NCBI GenBank assembly: GCA_016463365.1
Contig: JAEMRJ010000067.1
Span: 1 to 12,275 of the forward strand
Length of the DNA stretch: 12,275 nt
Direction: 5' to 3'
Source: Thermoleophilaceae bacterium
GTDB taxonomy: Bacteria; Actinomycetota; Thermoleophilia; Solirubrobacterales; JACPNS01
Positions 1-6,546 of the stretch are shown here, one piece after another. The notes beneath the pieces were generated by a model, which saw only the letters and a program-made list of their open reading frames with translations, was not told the DNA's origin and did no database searches. Each line of letters opens with the position of its first letter. Position 1 is the stretch's first letter. Position numbers and translations under genes: made by a program.

Positions 1-1889
1 CCGGCATCCCAGTCCTGCTCAAAGATGTCGACCAGAAGTTCGTCGACCACGGAATCGACAAGGCGACCGAGCTGCTCGATCGCGCGCTGGCCAAAGAGAA
101 GATCGATGAGGCCGGCAAGGCCGCAGTTCTCGGCCTGATCACGGGCACGCTCGATTACGACGGCTTCGGTGAAGTCGACTTCGTGATCGAGGCCGTGCCC
201 GAGCGCATGGCAATCAAGCAGAGCGTCTTTGCGGACCTTGACGCCGCAACTCCCGGCCACGCGATCCTGGCCAGCAACACGAGCGCGCTGAGCATCGACG
301 AGATCGGCGCAGCCACGACGCGCCCCGACAAGGTCGTCGGATTCCACTTCTTCTACCCGGCGAGCTTCAGCAAACTCGTCGAGGTCATCGAGGGCGCGTC
401 AACTTCGCCCGAGACCAGCATCGCCGCCGCGAACTTCGCCCAGAAGATCAAGAAGTCGCCGATCACCTGCGCCGACGCGCCGGGCTTCGTCGTCAACCGC
501 ATCCTCACAGCGAGTCTCGGCGAGATGTTCCGCGCGGCCGACGAGCATGACCTTTCGCCGGCCCAGATGGACGCCGCGGTCGTCAGCCTGAAGACCGCGC
601 CTGCCGGCCCGGCCACGCTGACCGACACGCTCGGTCTGGACACGGTGCTGCACGTGATGGAGCACCTCAACGCCGAGCTCGGCGACACCTTCTACGTCGC
701 GCCCAAGCTGAAGGAACTGGTCGAAGCCGGAAAGCTCGGCGCCAAGACCGGCAGCGGCTTCTACGACCCGGCCGGACAGCCGGGCGAGCTGCCGGAAGTC
801 GACGGCGCACTGGCCGGCGAACTCGCCCTGCGCAGCGGCCTGCGCGCGCTGGTCGAGTCAGTTCTGATCGTCGAAGAGGCGGTTGGCAATGCCCGCGAGG
901 TCGACCTCGGAATGATGATGGGCGCGGGAATCGTCCCCGGACCGCTCGCTCAGGCCGACGCGATGGGCCTTGACAACGCTCTGGCGGCTCTCAAACACGC
1001 CGAGACGCAGTGGGGCGAGGGCTTTGCCCCGCCGACCCTGCTCAAGCGCCTGGTCGCTCAGGGCCGCACAGGAAAGGCCGCAGGGCAGGGCTTCTTCGCC
1101 TACCCGCAGCCCGCAGAGGGCGAGCAGGCCGAGGTCGTGCTGTTTGAGAAGCGCGGCCCGGTCGGAATCGCATGGCTGAAGGCCAAGCCGGTGAACCCGA
1201 TCTCGCAGGAGCTCGTCCGCGATCTCGAAACCGTCTACGACCGCGCAGAATCCGACCCCGAGATCAAGAGCCTCGTGATCGCCAGCGCGAACACGGCGAT
1301 CTTCAGCGCTGGCGCAAACCTCAAGGCATTCGCGGGCTACACCCCCGAGGATGTCGGCAACGCGATCGACGCGACCAACGCGATCTTCCGCAAAGTCGAG
1401 ACCGGGCGCCTGGTCACGATTGCCGCAGTGAACGGCGGAGCATTCGGCGGCGGTTGCGAACTCTCGATGAGCTGCAACGTGCGCCTCGCCGGTGAGTCGG
1501 CGACCTTCGGTCAGCCAGAGATCAACCTGGGCATCATCCCGGGCTTTGGCGGCTCGCAGCGCATGCCGCGCCTGGTCGGCATGGCTGCTGCGTTCGAGAT
1601 CATCGCCGGCGGCGAGAACATCTCCGCGTGGCGCGCCCTGGAGATCGGCCTGGTCAGCGATGTGTTGCCAGACCACGAGCTCTTCGACGCCGCAATCGCG
1701 CTCGGCGAGCAGCTGGCCGCGCAGCCTCAGGCGGCGATCGCCCAGATCAAGGATCTGCTCGACGACCCGACGCTCGAGGCCGGCATCCAGCGCGAGCGCG
1801 ACGCGTTCGTGGCAGCCGTGGATTCGCCCGACGGTCGCGAGGGCGTGGCAGCGTTTCTACAGAAGCGCGCTCCCAAGTTCACGCAATGA
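1..1889 (+). CDS. Bifunctional 3-hydroxyacyl-CoA dehydrogenase / enoyl-CoA hydratase, 5' end outside window
   Basis: This enzyme should perform two beta-oxidation steps in the cytoplasm: hydration of trans-2-enoyl-CoA and NAD-dependent oxidation of (S)-3-hydroxyacyl-CoA. The frame is open from base 3 and gives 628 visible residues, so the start and the NAD-binding GxGxxG loop lie upstream. Counting from base 3, the dehydrogenase part shows Ser91 in SNTS, His115 in GFHFFYP, Glu127 in LVEVIE and Asn165 in APGFVVNRI, matching the family catalytic set. A second dehydrogenase C-terminal repeat follows (about 275-370). The crotonase domain (about 378-628) has the oxyanion segments SAGANLK and NGGAFGGGCEL, with Glu486 and Glu506 as catalytic glutamates. 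The dehydrogenase-then-hydratase order is that of Bacillus FadN and archaeal crotonyl-CoA hydratase/dehydrogenase, and is opposite to E. coli FadB. Its stop overlaps the sirtuin start. The preferred chain length cannot be told from sequence. Confidence 0.93.
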   Translation, partial: GIPVLLKDVDQKFVDHGIDKATELLDRALAKEKIDEAGKAAVLGLITGTLDYDGFGEVDFVIEAVPERMAIKQSVFADLDAATPGHAILASNTSALSIDEIGAATTRPDKVVGFHFFYPASFSKLVEVIEGASTSPETSIAAANFAQKIKKSPITCADAPGFVVNRILTASLGEMFRAADEHDLSPAQMDAAVVSLKTAPAGPATLTDTLGLDTVLHVMEHLNAELGDTFYVAPKLKELVEAGKLGAKTGSGFYDPAGQPGELPEVDGALAGELALRSGLRALVESVLIVEEAVGNAREVDLGMMMGAGIVPGPLAQADAMGLDNALAALKHAETQWGEGFAPPTLLKRLVAQGRTGKAAGQGFFAYPQPAEGEQAEVVLFEKRGPVGIAWLKAKPVNPISQELVRDLETVYDRAESDPEIKSLVIASANTAIFSAGANLKAFAGYTPEDVGNAIDATNAIFRKVETGRLVTIAAVNGGAFGGGCELSMSCNVRLAGESATFGQPEINLGIIPGFGGSQRMPRLVGMAAAFEIIAGGENISAWRALEIGLVSDVLPDHELFDAAIALGEQLAAQPQAAIAQIKDLLDDPTLEAGIQRERDAFVAAVDSPDGREGVAAFLQKRAPKFTQ

Positions 1890-2653
1890 GCCCGAGCGAC
1901 TCCGTCGCCACGCTCGCCCAGGCCCTCGTCAATGCCCGTAGCGCCGTCGTACTGACGGGCGCGGGCGTTTCCGTGCCCAGCGGCATCCCCGACTTCCGCA
2001 CGCCGGAGACGGGCATGTGGGCCAACGTGGACCCGATGGAGGTCGCCCACATCGACACCTTCACCTACGACCCCGAGCGCTTCTGGTCGTTCTACGGCGA
2101 GCGCTTTGCCTCATTGGGCGACAAACGCCCCAACGGGGCGCACGAGGTGCTCGTTGAGCTGGAGAGGCGCGGCCTGATCGATGCCGTGGTCACCCAGAAC
2201 ATCGACCGGCTCCACCACATGGCCGGCACGAAGGACCTGATCGAGGTTCACGGCTCGATCGAGACCTCGCGGTGTCTTGCCTGCGGCGCCGAGTATGAAC
2301 TCGAGTGGGTGCGCGATCAGGCCGCCGAACACGGCGTCCCGCGCTGCACCGAGTGCGAGACCAGGCCCGCGCTCAAGCCCGACGTCGTGCTCTTTGGCGA
2401 GATGCTCCCCGAGCTGTCAATTCAGCGCGCCTTCGAGCTTGCCGGCGCCGCCGACCTGCTGATCGCCGTGGGCAGCTCGCTTGTGGTGCATCCGGTCGCG
2501 GGGCTGCCCACGATCACGCTCAGGAGCGGGGGAGAGGTCGCGCTGATCACAAACGGCCCGACGCCGTTTGACGGCGAAGCGTTCGTGAAGCTCGAAGGCG
2601 ATGTCGAGGAAGAACTGACCGCGCTGCTGGCCGCGGTCGATCAGCTTCCCTAG
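1886..2653 (+). CDS. Sir2-family NAD-dependent protein deacylase (sirtuin)
   Basis: This 255-residue cytoplasmic sirtuin should remove acyl groups from lysines using NAD+, releasing nicotinamide and O-acyl-ADP-ribose. The NAD-binding motifs are GAGVSVPSGIPDFR (25-38) and TQNIDRLHHMAG (103-114). The catalytic base is His122 in VHGS. A structural zinc site is formed by Cys130, Cys133, Cys154 and Cys157. LKPDVVLFGE (163-172) and GSSLVVHP (196-203) complete the Rossmann core. Length is normal for a bacterial CobB/SrtN-like enzyme. The ATG at 1886 shares ATGA with the stop of the beta-oxidation gene and has no good ribosome binding site of its own, so translational coupling is likely. Longer in-frame starts lie inside the upstream gene and are not needed. 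Acetyl-CoA synthetase is a classic target of such enzymes. Targets among acyl-CoA enzymes are inferred from the gene pairing only. Confidence 0.95.
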   Translation: MSPSDSVATLAQALVNARSAVVLTGAGVSVPSGIPDFRTPETGMWANVDPMEVAHIDTFTYDPERFWSFYGERFASLGDKRPNGAHEVLVELERRGLIDAVVTQNIDRLHHMAGTKDLIEVHGSIETSRCLACGAEYELEWVRDQAAEHGVPRCTECETRPALKPDVVLFGEMLPELSIQRAFELAGAADLLIAVGSSLVVHPVAGLPTITLRSGGEVALITNGPTPFDGEAFVKLEGDVEEELTALLAAVDQLP

Positions 2654-4944
2654 TCCTTCGCCTTGACCTTCTTGTTGACCTTGATCGCGTAGGCCGAAGG
2701 CTGGGTCGGGACTTCGGGGTTCTCGATCTTGCCGATGTGGTCGAAGACGCGGTACCAGTCCTTCTTGGAGATGCGTGATCCCTGGCTGCCCCTGGCGACC
2801 TTGCCGTTGCGGTTGATCGAACCGCCGGGGCGGAAGCCCACGTGAATGTGGTCTGCGTGGTTGCCCATCGCGAGCGTTGCGCCGCCGATGTCAAAGAGCG
2901 AGATGATCTGGTGCGGCTCGAGCACGCCCTGGAGGGTCATGATCTTGCGCACGACGTCTTCCATCAGGCCGCCCGGTGCGTTGTTGCTGATCATCGCCTT
3001 GCCGTTGATGGCAGCGATGTCGATCGCGGTTCCGGTCGTGTGCTCAGAGACGTTGCCCGAGCTGGTCAGCAGGCCGTGGCCGGAGATCAGGCTGGTGATG
3101 GTCGGGCTGTAGCCCTGGCTGTCAAGGAACGCCATGACGGCCAGCACGCGGCGGTCGATCTGACCGGCGGCGATGTCGGCGCGGCCACCTTCGTAAATCT
3201 TGATGCTCTTCTTGCGCAGGACGAACTGCTCGAGCTGCTCTTTGCTCATCAGCAGGATCTGGCCGATCGTGCGGTCGCCGCCCTTGGCGACCAGCGGGTT
3301 CATGCCGATCGCGCGGTAGACCGCGGTCGAGTCGAGCAGTTTCCAACCGTCGAGGATCGGCTTCGGGTCGACAACAGGTGCGCCGCTGCCGGCGGGGCGG
3401 ACCTGGAAGTTGAGGTACGGAGTGCGGCCGTCAGGACGTTCGCCGAGGCGGCCGATGATCGTGCCGCCGATCAGCTTGGAGCCGACCTTCATCTCTTTGA
3501 GAACGACGTCTTCCTTCTTCAGGCCGTAAGGACGGGCGAAGTAGTTGTCAAAAGTCTCGTAGGCGTTCATCGCCTGACCGGTCGTGCTGTCGTAGGCCCC
3601 GCTGCCAGAGCTGCGCTCGCGCTCGGGGTGGGCGTAGATGCGCTCCTTCGTGGAGACGCGCGGCCCGACCTGCTTGTTCGGGTCTGCAACTGCGCGGGCC
3701 TGTTCGGCCTCTGCTTCGGCGGTGCTCTGCTCGCCCTTGCGACGCGGCACGGGGTAGAGCTTGGAGACGCTGCCGAGGTTGGCGTACTTGTAGCGGTTGC
3801 CGTAGTTGTCCTCGAGGACCATGAAGTTGCCGTCGCGCCGGTTCTTGCCGACCTTCTCGACCGTTGAGTCCTGCACCGCGATCGCCGGAGCGTTCACGCG
3901 GGAGTAGATCTTGATCGCGTTGCGACGACCCGAACCCTGAACCACACGTGCAGCGTTTCCGCTCTTGACGCGCTTGGTGCCGGTCTTCACCGCACCGGTG
4001 TATGTGGCGCGTGCATAGACAGGGAAGTGACCCTGGGTCAGACCCGTGAGTGAATCGATCAGGACATCGGGCACGCCGGCAATCAGCTTGGCGCGGAGCA
4101 TGACCTGGTCGACGTACCACTGCGCGTGGTTGTAGGCGAAGATCGAACGCTCGATGTCGTCGTGGCCGCCGGCGGCCTTCAGGTAACGGGCTGCGGCGAA
4201 GATTGCGTCGACCGGGTTGTAGGGGTCCTTGACGCCGTCGTTGTTGGCGTCGGTCCCGTACATCTCCCAGGTCGCGGGCATGAACTGCATCCAGCCGAGT
4301 GCTCCGGCCGAAGAGACGTTCAGGTTGCGGCCGTAGTCGGTCTCGATCTCGTTGATCGAAGCGAGGATCTCCCAACGGATGCCGTACTCGGTTCCGGCTG
4401 CCTGATAGATCGGCAGGAGGAACGGCGGAATCTGGAACTGCTGAAGAACGAGGTTGGGGACGCTGATCGGTCCACTGGAAGCTTCGCCGCCGATGTCGAG
4501 CGGGTCGCCGGCGGTTGTCGTGCCGCCGCCATTTGATCCGCCACCTGATCCGCTGCCTCCACCGTCGCTGTCGACTGCAAGGCCGTCGCTGTTGCTGGAG
4601 GACTTCTTCTTCTTGACCTTGGTCGTGGTCTGCTTCTTGTTGTTGGACGAAGTCTTTTTCTTCGAGCTGTCCGAGGAGCCGCTGTCGCCGCTGCCGGACG
4701 AGTCGCTTCCGCTGTCGCCGCTGCCGGTCGAGGGGGTGGTCGTTTTCTTCGGCGCGGTCGATCCCGGGTCGGTGGTTTCGGCGGGTGCCGTGTTGTCAGA
4801 CCCGTCCGGGACGATGCCGGGGCTCTCGCCCGAACTTGCCGTCGGGTCGGCGTAGGCGGTGAATGATCCATACAGCACGCCGAGCAACGCGCAGATCACT
4901 GCAACGAAGACAATCGCCGACCTATTGGAAGATGTGCTCTTCAA
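2650..4944 (-). CDS. Secreted multidomain peptidoglycan hydrolase (SLT/MltB-like + degenerate M23 + M15-like)
   Basis: This is a predicted exported cell-wall enzyme of 764 residues, numbered from the TTG at 4944. Residues 1-32 form a signal peptide (basic start, hydrophobic core, cleavage near AYA-D). Residues 35-150 are a Ser/Gly/Thr/Lys linker. Residues about 170-295 are an MltB-like lytic transglycosylase: Glu201 in NEIETDYGRN is the likely catalytic acid, followed by SSAGALGWMQFMPATW, an EF-hand-like DANNDG loop and FAYNHAQWYV. Residues about 350-528 follow the M23/LytM strand pattern, split by an insertion, but lack the metal ligands. Residues about 560-704 look like an M15-type peptidase, with His635 and Asp642 in SEHTTGTAIDI and Asp698, His699 and His701 in ADHIHVGF. 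The start is chosen because AAGGA lies 9 bases before the TTG. An ATG at 4995 would add 17 residues but has no well-placed ribosome binding site. The gene converges on the sirtuin gene, overlapping it by 4 bases. Confidence 0.85.
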   Translation of the reverse strand: MKSTSSNRSAIVFVAVICALLGVLYGSFTAYADPTASSGESPGIVPDGSDNTAPAETTDPGSTAPKKTTTPSTGSGDSGSDSSGSGDSGSSDSSKKKTSSNNKKQTTTKVKKKKSSSNSDGLAVDSDGGGSGSGGGSNGGGTTTAGDPLDIGGEASSGPISVPNLVLQQFQIPPFLLPIYQAAGTEYGIRWEILASINEIETDYGRNLNVSSAGALGWMQFMPATWEMYGTDANNDGVKDPYNPVDAIFAAARYLKAAGGHDDIERSIFAYNHAQWYVDQVMLRAKLIAGVPDVLIDSLTGLTQGHFPVYARATYTGAVKTGTKRVKSGNAARVVQGSGRRNAIKIYSRVNAPAIAVQDSTVEKVGKNRRDGNFMVLEDNYGNRYKYANLGSVSKLYPVPRRKGEQSTAEAEAEQARAVADPNKQVGPRVSTKERIYAHPERERSSGSGAYDSTTGQAMNAYETFDNYFARPYGLKKEDVVLKEMKVGSKLIGGTIIGRLGERPDGRTPYLNFQVRPAGSGAPVVDPKPILDGWKLLDSTAVYRAIGMNPLVAKGGDRTIGQILLMSKEQLEQFVLRKKSIKIYEGGRADIAAGQIDRRVLAVMAFLDSQGYSPTITSLISGHGLLTSSGNVSEHTTGTAIDIAAINGKAMISNNAPGGLMEDVVRKIMTLQGVLEPHQIISLFDIGGATLAMGNHADHIHVGFRPGGSINRNGKVARGSQGSRISKKDWYRVFDHIGKIENPEVPTQPSAYAIKVNKKVKAKD

Positions 4945-4953
4945 GACTCTGAA

Positions 4954-4958
4954 TCCTT
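4954..4958 (-). promoter_or_regulatory. Ribosome binding site supporting a TTG start for the hydrolase
   Basis: On the minus strand AAGGA is followed by 9 bases and then TTG at 4944. The upstream ATG at 4995 has only a GGGGAG about 18 bases away, which is too far. The TTG start also gives a signal peptide of normal length. This rests on spacing alone. Confidence 0.55.
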
Positions 4959-5330
4959 GGGCATGCTCAGTGAAACCGGTCCAACGCCTATCCATTCGGC
5001 GGTGCGCGCAAAACTCCCCGTGCGCGAAAACCGGACGACGGAAAGATAGCGGTTAAATGCCGAAGAATCCATAGCCGCGTCCGCTGTTGCAACAGGAGAT
5101 TCGGATTGAGAACGGCTTTGTTCAGGCGTGAGCTGCATGCTTTTCTTCAACGTTGAGAGTTGGCTGGACCGGCGGAGGTCGATCCGTCCCCTCGCGAAAC
5201 TTCCGGTTTCACCGTGGGACAAGCTTGAGAATGACATCGACACAACCGGAGACGACCTTAATCCTCTGAATTTGAATTGGGTGTGAAGTTTCTGAGAAGG
5301 TGGCGGGTTTATTTGTCGCAGTTCGCGTGA

Positions 5331-5353
5331 CTAAACCTCAAGTTGAAGGTTAG
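5331..5353. promoter_or_regulatory. Imperfect 23-bp palindrome just upstream of the fatty acid operon; candidate operator
   Basis: The half-sites CTAAACCTCAA and TTGAAGGTTAG flank a central G. Nine of the eleven symmetric positions are complementary. The right half overlaps the candidate ribosome binding site and a TAGGGT hexamer that could be a -10 element for a start at 5396. Position and symmetry suit a repressor site for the fab operon. The binding protein is unknown and is not encoded in the window. Confidence 0.45.
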
Positions 5354-5356
5354 GGT

Positions 5357-5728
5357 ATGCGTGTCCGATCGGTTTTTCGTATGCTGCATCAACTCATGGC
5401 TGACAAGCGAGACATACGCAAGGACCAGGACGAGGCAGAGGGGATCGGCGGACTCGTCGACGAACTCGCCAGCAGCTGGCTGGTCGGAGACGCGCTGACG
5501 CGCATAGTTGAGACGGGTGAGAAAGCATTTCGTGCCCAGCAGACCGCGCTTTCGGCGCTCGGCCTCCCTTCGGGTTCGCAGTTTGAAAGCCTGACGCTGC
5601 GAGTGCGCACGATCTTTCATCGCATCGAGGAGCTCGAAGACGAGCTGGACCGGGTGACGGCGCGCGTTGCGGCGCTCGAGGCCGGGGCGAAAGCCAAGCC
5701 GGCCGCCGCCAAGCGCACAACTAAGTAA
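5357..5728 (+). CDS. Small coiled-coil protein, possibly phasin-like; first gene of the fab operon
   Basis: This 123-residue protein has no firm identity. Residues about 30-70 form an amphipathic helical stretch (GLVDELASSWLVGDALTRIV). A turn LGLPSGSQ (68-75) comes next, then a predicted coiled coil (about 82-109, FHRIEELEDELDRV) and a basic Ala/Lys tail (111-123). A helix, an LPS-type turn, a coiled coil and a Lys/Ala tail recall phasins and PhaE/PhaF-type granule proteins, but this is resemblance by eye. ATG 5357 has GAAGG 7 bases upstream. A second ATG at 5396 (MADKRD) is possible because codon use between the two is atypical and the 5331-5353 palindrome sits directly before the first. The stop lies 35 bases before fabD, on the same strand, so co-transcription is likely. 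It could instead be an unrelated coiled-coil protein. Confidence 0.7.
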   Translation: MRVRSVFRMLHQLMADKRDIRKDQDEAEGIGGLVDELASSWLVGDALTRIVETGEKAFRAQQTALSALGLPSGSQFESLTLRVRTIFHRIEELEDELDRVTARVAALEAGAKAKPAAAKRTTK

Positions 5729-5763
5729 TAAAGTCTGCGCGTCATGACGACGGGATCGCAGCA

Positions 5764-6546
5764 ATGAGAGCCGGACTGTTTCCCGGCCAGGGGAGCCAGA
5801 CGCCGGACATGCCGGTCGACACCGCCGGGCAGCAGCCGGCGATGTTCGCGCGCTCGGTCCAGAGCTTCAACGAGCACGGGGTTGAGTGCGATTACTTCCT
5901 CGGCCACTCGCTCGGCTCATACGCTGCGCTGGTCGCCGCCGGTGCGATGGACGCTTCCGCAGGAGAAAAGGTCGTGGCCGAGCGCGGACTTGCGATGGCC
6001 GCCGCCGCCGGTGAGCATCCGGGAGCGATGCTCGCGCTGCTGGGCTGCTCGCCGGAGGGCGCGCAGGCGCTGGCCGAGCAGTTCGGACTCACCGTGGCCA
6101 ACGACAACGCTCCGGGACAGATCGTGATCACCGGCGCGATTGCGGGCATCGAGGCGATCGAGGCGGCGGAACCGGTCGACCCGACCGCCGGCGATGACGC
6201 CCGCCGGCTGCGGCTCAAGCGCCTGCCGGTGAGCGGTGCGTTCCACTCGCCGTTGATCGCGTCGGCCGCGACGCGCCTGTCGGCCGTTCTGGCTGGAGTC
6301 ACGTTCGGGGACGCTTCGCGCGTGATCGCCAACGGCTCCGCGCAGCCGTATGTCGATCCGCGTCGCGAGCTCGCCGAGGAGCTGCTCGGCCCGGTGCGCT
6401 TTCGCGAGTCTCTGTTGAATCTGTGGGAGCGCGGCGTGCGCGAGTTTGTCGAGTTCGAGCCGGGTGGGGTGCTGACCGGCCTGGTCAAGCGCACGCTCCC
6501 CGAGGCGCGCGCAATCAAAGTTTCCGACCTGCTCGCGAGCGCATGA
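5764..6546 (+). CDS. fabD: Malonyl-CoA:ACP transacylase, unusually short
   Basis: This enzyme transfers malonyl from CoA to the ACP phosphopantetheine, feeding FabH and FabF. Visible motifs are FPGQGSQ (6-12), the nucleophile elbow GHSLG with Ser49, Arg74 in AERG for the malonyl carboxylate, NDNAPGQIVITG (113-124), and catalytic His161 in GAFHS. FEPGGVLTGLVKR (231-243) is the usual C-terminal segment. The protein has 260 residues against about 310 in typical FabD. Most of the difference lies between GQGSQ and QQPA, where about 11 residues replace the usual 45-50 or so, removing much of the helical region before the nucleophile elbow. The catalytic residues are intact, so it is probably functional. 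The ATG at 5764 leaves only 5 residues before FPGQGSQ, as is normal; a weak GGGAT precedes it. The stop overlaps the fabH start. Confidence 0.93.
   Translation: MRAGLFPGQGSQTPDMPVDTAGQQPAMFARSVQSFNEHGVECDYFLGHSLGSYAALVAAGAMDASAGEKVVAERGLAMAAAAGEHPGAMLALLGCSPEGAQALAEQFGLTVANDNAPGQIVITGAIAGIEAIEAAEPVDPTAGDDARRLRLKRLPVSGAFHSPLIASAATRLSAVLAGVTFGDASRVIANGSAQPYVDPRRELAEELLGPVRFRESLLNLWERGVREFVEFEPGGVLTGLVKRTLPEARAIKVSDLLASA

Larger units (their letters stand above)
4945..5356. other. Divergent intergenic control region between hydrolase and fatty acid operon
   Basis: This roughly 410-base stretch is visibly AT-richer than the genes and must hold the promoters for both directions, although I could not assign a convincing -35/-10 pair on either strand. 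It contains the perfect palindromes CTGTTGCAACAG (5084-5095) and TCAACGTTGA (5147-5156). GTGCGCGCAAAAC (5002-5014) recurs as GTGCGCGAAAAC (5020-5031). A 10-base perfect inverted repeat (GTGAAACCGG at 4970-4979 and its complement at 5203-5212) could pair in the hydrolase leader RNA. An open frame on the minus strand (5243-4941) has weak third-position G/C bias and is probably not a gene. Confidence 0.6.

Noticed and set aside
858..1676. A 272-residue minus-strand frame opposite the crotonase domain
   Set aside because: It is antisense to a conserved enzyme and has no recognisable motif or ribosome binding site.
2842..3867. A 341-residue plus-strand frame inside the hydrolase gene
   Set aside because: It runs antisense to conserved SLT/M23/M15 domains and has low-complexity Asp/Val/Ala composition typical of a shadow.
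4941..5243. A 100-residue minus-strand frame whose TGA overlaps the hydrolase TTG start
   Set aside because: The TTGA overlap and a repeated GSFAR motif are tempting, but third-position G+C is only slightly above half, unlike the real genes. The composition is Ser-rich without any recognisable fold, and the region behaves like a leader.
4945..5340. A c-di-AMP (ydaO-type) riboswitch upstream of the cell-wall hydrolase
   Set aside because: Such riboswitches are common before actinobacterial hydrolases, so I looked for the conserved blocks on the minus strand. I did not find them in the right order.
5740..5749. Perfect palindrome CGTCATGACG between the phasin-like gene and fabD
   Set aside because: Only 10 bases, in a short intra-operon gap. 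It is likely to occur by chance and has no supporting second copy.
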